The translations under genes were made by a program, and so were the position numbers. This document shows positions 57,803 to 64,000 of a stretch of 64,000 bases of DNA, in pieces (position 1 is the first letter of the stretch; each line of letters begins with the position of its first letter). The DNA comes from Trematomus loennbergii (Eukaryota; Chordata; Actinopteri; Perciformes; Nototheniidae). The notes below the pieces were generated by a model, which was not told where the DNA came from, did no database searches, and saw only the letters and a list, made by a program, of their open reading frames with translations. The stretch lies in the NCBI GenBank assembly GCA_012861695.1, contig JAAOOA010000086.1:24290403-24354402 (forward strand). Reading direction: 5' to 3'.

Positions 57803-58806
57803 CTGGAATTTCAACGTGTTGATACTGGCGCATTCCTCGACAGTCTGCAGAGTACCGGTTACAAATATAGACAGCAGTTAAAGTGCTTCTAGTGTTAAAG
57901 CTATAAATCTAAGAGTTCGTATTTAAAAAGGTTTTTCTTTTGAGGAAGAAACATGAAATGCAGCAAAACCACCCAAGCAATTTGAAGTTCACTGTTTAAC
58001 TTTTAAATCCAAAGCCTGTGCACGTTTTGTTGTTGTTTAATTGCAGTGGAAAACATCAGGAAAGACCCTAAGGAGGTTTCACACCTGTGGTATTGCAGGT
58101 GCATCTCAGACATCAAACACTGCAGAGCTCTGCTAAATAAAGTGCCTCCAAGTGCTTCTTTACTGGACAATACAGACATTATATAGTCGTATTGCTAAAA
58201 AGTCTAACGTGAAGACCAGCAGTTTTCACCAAACTTCCTAAGGTCCAACCTAAAGTCCATAGGTTCTTACCTTATAATACTAAAATATTCAAGGTAAATG
58301 TGGACAGTAACGATAGCAGTGTTTGGATAGAAGTTCAGATTCCTTTCAGTATACTAATGCATAGCAAGTTTAGCAAAAGCAAAGCAGCCCTCTGCACAGA
58401 CTTGTTCTGATTAGGCAGTGATTTCACACCTGTTCAGACGTTTCTCTTGGATTTGGATTTCTCTAACTGTGAACTTTGGGTGTTGTTTTAAGAAGATGGA
58501 TGTTTTCAGAATATGAAGCTGTCTTTTCAAAGAACCAGAGGACCACCAATGGTTGGTTTGGACCAAAATCTTGTTTCCATAGAATTCAAACATAGACATG
58601 CAGGAATCTTTTTGGTTTTGGCATTCACGACAATGGATAAATGTTTCCTTTAACCATTTTTCTTCCAATGGTCTGAAGCCTCTTCGAATTTTAGGAGAAA
58701 GTTATATACCTGTCTAGAATCCGCGTTGAATAACTAAAGAATACATCATTTGGATTTACTCTAAAGACGGCATCAAAGGGTTTCAAAAACAGCAGTGTGG
58801 AAGGTT
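57803..58806. other. intergenic, no feature recognised
   Basis: No exon or element supported; short minus-strand frames at 58411-58909 show no domain. Confidence 0.4.
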
Positions 58807-59822
58807 TTAAAGGTCCCCTATTATACTGTTTTTCATCAATAAATACAGGTCTCAGATATATACAAAACATGTCTCTGAAGTGTTTGGCTCCAAATACCAA
58901 ACAGATCATTGCAGCATCCCATAATCCCCTCTGTTTCAGCCCTGTTTCAAAAGTGCTGATTCTCTGTTTGTTACTTTAGATGAAAATAAGGAGCCACTCC
59001 CCAGGCCCCTCTGAGAGATATTTGGTTAAAAATAACACAATAGGAGTACTTTTACCCGTACTTTTCCCGTTTAGTTCCGATAGTGCCTGGAATTTTGCGT
59101 TCACACCAAAGAGAGAACTTAGTTCAGAGAACTTTTACCCCCATTTTTAGTGCCTGCTAGAGAGGTGGGACTATCCTGGGGAGAAAAAAAAAGTACCAAT
59201 TTCTGATTGGCAGGGCGAATTGCAAACCATGCCCCGTAAAACTCTGAAAAGTTTTTTGAAGCTGGGAGTCCCAGCAGCTTCTACTGAAGCCAGTCCCCAA
59301 CTCCGGGGACTTCCGGCCGGAGACTTCGGGTGGCAGTATATGCCGCAAAGTTGTTTGCGGCCTGCCAGTAAACCCAAAGCAGAAGAAGAAGAAGTGACGT
59401 CAGCGGCTTCATTTGCGAAATCTTCCCTCAGGGAACTTATTCTGGTGTGAACGCGATCGGCTCTTAGTTCCATGGGGGTACTAAGTGCTGGGAACTAAGT
59501 GCTGGGAACTAAGTACGGCAAAGTACTTGGTGTGAAAGCGGCTATTGGTGCTCTGGGAGGAGATTCAGGTGATAAGGGGGGGGGGGTTACCTTGGATGGT
59601 GATTGGCTAATGGTTACACAAGCCAAACAATCGTTATGACATCATAAAGTGGCCAAAATCTGATCAGCTCATTTTCAGACAGGTTTTTATATAAATGGAT
59701 GAGGACAAAAAGAGAGAGAATCTTTTTTCCTGAAACTTTCAGAATCTCTTTACACAGAGGGGACACGTGTTGATGTAGAAGAGACATGAACAAGTGGATT
59801 TTGCATAATAGGTGACCTTTAA
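58807..59822 (+). mobile_element. TTAA MITE family D, copy 3, interrupted
   Basis: TTAA at 58807-58810 and 59819-59822. Both halves match 26473-26981 closely ('gtccctattatactg'-type left end, 'gcataataggtgacc' right end). About 500 bp of hairpin MITE E lies between 59040 and 59545, where the other copy reads straight through ('acactatggtgctct'). Confidence 0.85.
59040..59545 (-). mobile_element. hairpin MITE family E, copy 3, nested in D
   Basis: Contains 'tctgattggcagggcg', 'gcttctactgaagccagtcc', 'gtttgcggcctgccagtaaa', 'gtgtgaacgcgatcgg' and 'gtgtgaaagcggcta'. An internal deletion has removed the left arm of the hairpin. The junctions fall at 'ACACAA|TAGG' and 'GGCTA|TTGG'. Confidence 0.8.
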
Positions 59823-60564
59823 TACTGAGTGACCTTTGTGGATTTTCTGTTTCCATGCACCGATCCCACCCAACAGACCTTGGACTCCTGGAGAGATCCA
59901 AGGAGAAAGTTTGAATGGAAAGAACAGGTGAGCCATTCGTCTCAAAGATTCACCGTGGCAAAACTTGAAGAGACAATTACATTTCTCTTACAATGAGGCC
60001 TTTGTAGCGCTGCCTCCGTTTCTTCCCAGCCTTTTTTTTTTTCCGAAGACATTTTCAGGTCCATGTGAAATAACAGCGGACGTCAGAGGGAAGGAGGTGT
60101 TTCCCTGTGGCATCACGGCAGGCTGCATTCGGTGAAAAAGAAGCTCAGACAGGTGGCGACAGAAGGATACGGATTACACATGTGTGAAAGCATCGAGAGA
60201 ATTATCTCTGAGAGGGAGAATTCATCACCGTTAAGTGACTGGACAAACTCCTCTTTGGCCGGTGTGAATGGAGATGGAGCTTCCTGAAAGAGTTTTTCAC
60301 ACATTTAGGGATTTAGGAAGATGGAAATAATTCAAACTATAAATCAGTCCTACCATTTTTCAGCTTTACCGTTGAGAAAAAAGGTTATTTGATCTGTAAA
60401 ATTACTGGAGGAGGAAATATTTGTAATGATCCAACTTAGTGGGCAAATCCAGGATAGCCAATTGGGGCCATTGCAGGTTAATTAAATACATTAAGGAGCT
60501 TGGAGGGTGGTAATATCTCACGAAAAACATAAAAATGTGCAAGATTGAATATTCTCTGGGACGC
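59823..60564. other. intergenic, no feature recognised
   Basis: No exon or element supported. Confidence 0.4.
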
Positions 60565-61061
60565 TTAAAGGGGACCTATCATGCAAAATGCACTTTTGTA
60601 CGTCTTTTATACATGAATATGTGTCCCCGGTGTTCCAGGGAACTCACCAAGTGTCAGAAAACACAACCCTCTCTATTTTCCTCCATACCCAAATCTCTAA
60701 AAAAGGGGCTGCAATGGATCTGATAAAAACTGATGCAGATTTGAACACTGTCCTGACGTCAGGACAGTGGCGCTACGGCTATTGGGCCAACTCCACCAAT
60801 CAGGAGGAGACAGCCACGGCCATTGCCGTTTGAAAGCGCTGGAGACGCTGTAGTACATATGCCAGGCCTGTAGGTGGTGCTGTTCTCACATAATCTGCCC
60901 TTGCAAAAACAGAGCTAAACATTTTCAAATTGAGCAAAATGAGGCATGGCTAAAATGCATGATCTGTTTGGTATTTTGAAAAAAAAAAATTATAAATATG
61001 CCTTATATAGGTATGGTCCTACACTATATTATTCAAATATAGCATGATAGGTCCACTTTAA
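60565..61061 (+). mobile_element. TTAA MITE family A, copy 2, uninterrupted
   Basis: TTAA at 60565-60568 and 61058-61061; ends AGGGGACCTATCATGC and GCATGATAGGTCCACT. It is the reference for reading the interrupted copy at 6061-7468: it carries a single ATAAATAT where that copy has the hAT MITE. The 81-codon + frame at 60588 is shared with copy 1 and is MITE-internal. Confidence 0.88.
60746..60769. repeat. 24-bp perfect palindrome with CRE core
   Basis: Perfectly self-complementary, centred on GTCCTGACGTCAGGAC with a TGACGTCA core. Copy 1 of the MITE has lost most of it (CACTG joined to TCGACGGC). Confidence 0.95.
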
Positions 61062-61734
61062 GTGACAAATTAACAAGAAAAAATTGTAAGAAATGTGGTT
61101 TCATTGGCAAAATAACACATGGTTTCACATTATATCCTTCATTTCTTCATTGCCTTCTAGTTCCTGATGCACGGAAGTTCTTGAATTAATCCAAATCTGT
61201 TCGTTGTTTCTTTCTGAATGGACTCTAATATTAGCAATGTCTCTTCAAAATCTGGACTTTTATGATAATGTGGTGATTCTGGGCCAAATCACAAGTATTT
61301 CCTTATTGTTAAACCCACAACAACAAAAACAATAAATTGATTAAGTCATCTACCGCAGGAATAATACACGTCAATAAATGTGGTGTCAAGATGTTATTCA
61401 AACCTCACAAAATGCTTGTTTTTTCTTGTTTATTTACCGTAAAATGCCCAATTTAGAGAATATCCAATTTCTTCCAAGTTTATGACTTTAATGTTCTATT
61501 TATTTTTCTCGTAATACATTGCTTTCCTAGCCCCCAGTTCCACAGTTTTCTTTGTTTTGTTCTTACATACAATAGCTTTAATATGCTGTTGTACAATTGG
61601 TTTCTGTGTAAAGCAAAACGGGATGCCAAGGAGCTGAGAAGGAGAGAATATCCTGCTGACATGAGTATGTTTGGGACAATGTTTACTGCAATCAAGAACA
61701 GACTTTTGGGCAGTAATATGATTACATTACAGAG
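61062..61734. other. intergenic, no feature recognised
   Basis: No exon or element supported. Confidence 0.4.
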
Positions 61735-63145
61735 ACTTAGGGGGCTTTGATCATGGAAAATGTAGATAGATCATTGGGGAAAGCACCGGGCTCTCATGTG
61801 TCATGTTGTACCGCAGGTGCCCGGATCTAGAAACGAAAAACTACTACTTCTATGGTTTTGCTTGCAGTCATTCACGCCTCTTTTTGATGGTATAATGGAC
61901 CAACTTTGGGGTAAAAGAAGGTGGGAATTCCAATTTTCTATGATTCCTAGGCTTTTAAGAAAGGAAAACTGGTCAGATTGTTTGTTGGGTTGTTTGTCTT
62001 TGTCAGCAGGATTACCGGGGGCTTTAACTGTGGAAAATGTTAACAGATCTTGAAGGGAAGCACTGCTAAACGCAAGGGTTCTGTAATGCAATAAATATTG
62101 ATCCATTGCTGGAAAATTCGGGTGAAAATGTAATTGTTCCTGGGTTTTTTTGCTCTGTGTTTGAAGCTTTTTCATGGAGTAAGTGCACTCATGTTTTACA
62201 GCACTGCATTGAGCTGGGTCCACTAAATAAAGTACAGTTTTTTGCCCAGAGCTACAGTAGAGAGAAATTACTATTGTTATGGTTTTATTTGTAGTCAATG
62301 CATCAAGCAATCTTTGGTGCAATGTATTATTGAGCTATGTAAAATGATTGGAATTACATGTTTTTTGGGGGTTTGTAGGCTTTAAAGAAGGACAATTATT
62401 CAGTTATGTCTGTTGGTTTGTTTGTCTGTTTGTCAGCAGGATTACAGGGAGCTTTAATCATAAGAAATGTCAATACATGTTGAAGGTAAGCACCGCCAAA
62501 CGCAAGCGCTCTTTTACTCTTATTACTTTTACTATCTGTATTATTATGTTGCATTGTTGGAGAAGCCTGTGACCTAAGATTTTCAACGACATAATTACTC
62601 TAGCTATGTTAGTTTGACAATAAAGAACCGTGAACCTCTTTGTTGCAACATATGATTGATCCACTGCTGGAAAAAGCTGTGGAAAGTCCTTTTTTGTCTT
62701 GGTTTTGTAGGCTTTTAAAAAGTAAAATTGTTTAGTTGGTTTGTTTGTCAGCAGGATTAAAGGGGGCTTTAATTGTGGAAGATGTCAATAGATTCTGGGG
62801 CGAAAGCACCAGGCTGTCATTTAAATGGAGGCTCTGTAATTTAAGGCTTTGCGCGGAGGAAATGCGCTCGTGATTATTTTTACTTGACAAAAGGACCGGA
62901 GAGATTTAATTTGCCGGATTTCTACAGATTTTTCCATTCAAAGATACGTTTACCAGAACACTGCTTTTAAAAAGGAAAATGGTTCAGTTTGTTTATTTGT
63001 ATGTCATCAGTAATATGGGTTTTAATCGTAGATAATCTCCCTGATCTTGAAGGAAAAACACCAAACTCTCATTTTAGTTATTGAAGCGTTGGCGTTCATC
63101 TCGTCCTGCACGTGTCGGAGCTGCATGGCACTAAATAAAATACAG
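61735..63145 (+). repeat. ancient five-unit diverged tandem array
   Basis: A core of about 55 bp (GGGGGCTTTAAT, TGGAAAATGT, AATAGATCTTGAAGG, AAGCACC) recurs at about 61739, 62017, 62447, 62761 and 63016. Four of the cores are preceded by 'ggcttttaaaaaggaaaat..ttcagtttgtttgtttgtc' and three by TTTGTCAGCAGGATTA. Later blocks are also shared: 'gatccattgctggaaaa' (62100, 62658) and 'cactaaataaagtacag' (62220, 63128). Units are about 180-430 bp because of indels and one LINE-tail insertion. I do not know the family. Confidence 0.7.
62508..62636 (+). mobile_element. LINE 3'-end relic, copy 3, inside the tandem array
   Basis: 'tattatgttgcattgttgga', 'gaagcctgtgacctaag', 'attttcaacgacataa', 'gacaataaagaaccgtgaac' parallel 35690-35822. 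It lies between units three and four of the array. Confidence 0.65.
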
Positions 63146-64000
63146 TAGGCCTCTTTGTAAATATCCATCACCCCCCCTGGTCGTATAAGCCATCTTTTAC
63201 AGTATAGCCTCCAGTGTGAGCAAACATCGGGGGCTATTGTGCAGAGGAGAATTTTGTCAACATGCACTTTTAGAGCCTCCCTGCCAGGCCGACAGCTCCC
63301 CTGAGTTCCCAGCACTCACCGGGGGGGCGACGTTATAATGGCCATGTGGGACAACTTTATATGAAACACCTCTTTGCCTTGAGGCTCGTGGTTGTTAAAT
63401 CTCCATTCATGCCCAATACCTGCAGCGTCGAAGCTCCCCACTGGGGTCAGGGACACAGGGTCGGAGGCTTTGGGGGAAGCTATGGAAAACCAGAGGGGGA
63501 ACACACAGCTGTGGATCCAGCTGTACATCATCTCTTGTTTCCCCTTCAAAGTGTTTACAGAGCGAGGGGCCACGAGCGGGACAAGTTGTGGGAGGCCTGA
63601 GGGGGGAAGTGAAAGCGGTAATTAGCCAGCACCCTTTAGGTAATGGTGCTTAATGGTGGCTTTATCTAAGGTTTAATTAAAAAAAGTGTTGAGTGAGTGT
63701 GTCCTGCATGCTGCGATCTGCTTTTGAAGTGTATATTAGAAATATTTCCCCCCCTCATTTATCACTTAAAATCTGCGATTATGTTTGAAACAATAACCAG
63801 TTTGTTCCAGCTTTCATTAACGCGAGAGGTGATTTTTGTTGGAGCTTACTTATCTTGAGAGCGATAATGGCCGATTAACACCCTAATCTATGTTTCATGA
63901 CAAAGGATTAAGCACAGTCTTTTTTCTCATTAAGCACGAGCCTTCTGTAAATCCCATGCTGTGACCGCTTGTGTTCCTGGAAACACTAAAAGCTTGAGGA
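63146..64000. other. non-coding edge, possibly regulatory
   Basis: No exon recognised. From about 63615 on there are several homeodomain-type and HMG-type words (GTTTAATTAAA, GGATTAAGC, ACAAAGGATT, CATTAAGCAC, TTAATGG) in an unbroken, repeat-free stretch, as often seen in vertebrate developmental enhancers. This is suggestive only. Overlapping frames on both strands at 63316-63625 show no domain. Confidence 0.25.

Overview
This window looks like nuclear DNA from a teleost fish, probably a percomorph. The evidence is one split vertebrate gene with long introns, very long CA/GT microsatellites, and a dense load of interspersed repeats of the kinds common in ray-finned fish genomes: TTAA-flanked MITEs, hAT and PIF/Harbinger MITEs, a tRNA-derived SINE, L2/Rex1-type LINE pieces and a sushi-type Ty3/gypsy element. 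Nothing suggests a bacterial, viral or organellar source. The only confidently recognised host gene is a TENT5 (FAM46) family non-canonical poly(A) polymerase on the + strand, best matched to TENT5B. Exon 1 is 14466-14645, intron 1 is about 7.85 kb, and exon 2 is 22499-23520. A plausible CCAAT/TATA/initiator promoter lies at 14144-14215, with a short uORF at 14285-14335. Exon 2 lacks one C at 23418-23421, which puts the conserved C-terminus out of frame: either a sequencing indel or a real lesion. Layout: 1-14 kb is intergenic, with one possible orphan exon (797-884), a minisatellite, and two near-identical hAT MITEs, one nested inside a TTAA MITE. 14-24 kb is tent5b. 24-42 kb is repeat-rich intergenic sequence. 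42.5-51.4 kb is a minus-strand L2/Rex1-like LINE relic; its 3' UTR was hit by a recent, nearly intact Ty3/gypsy element (42730-48001, perfect 5-bp target duplication, LTRs almost identical) and its coding region by a MITE. 51.35-53.7 kb is a triple nest of elements. 54-61 kb holds more MITEs, including a PIF/Harbinger MITE next to an unidentified open frame. 61.7-63.15 kb is an old, diverged five-unit tandem array. The two ends of the window are non-coding as far as I can see. How the parts work: the gypsy element carries all parts of the Tf1/sushi retrotransposition plan. These are gag with a zinc knuckle, a GGGAAAA -1 slip site, pol with protease, RT, RNase H and integrase, and an apparent self-priming site: the predicted 5' end of its RNA is complementary over 10 nt to the site just inside the 5' LTR. 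Its chromodomain reading frame is broken. The MITEs are non-autonomous and no transposase source is present here. I found no convincing new biological system; the best observations are the self-priming and frameshift architecture, the tent5b frameshift, the nested insertions with empty-site proof, a LINE with a degenerate 2A-like motif, and the diverged tandem array.
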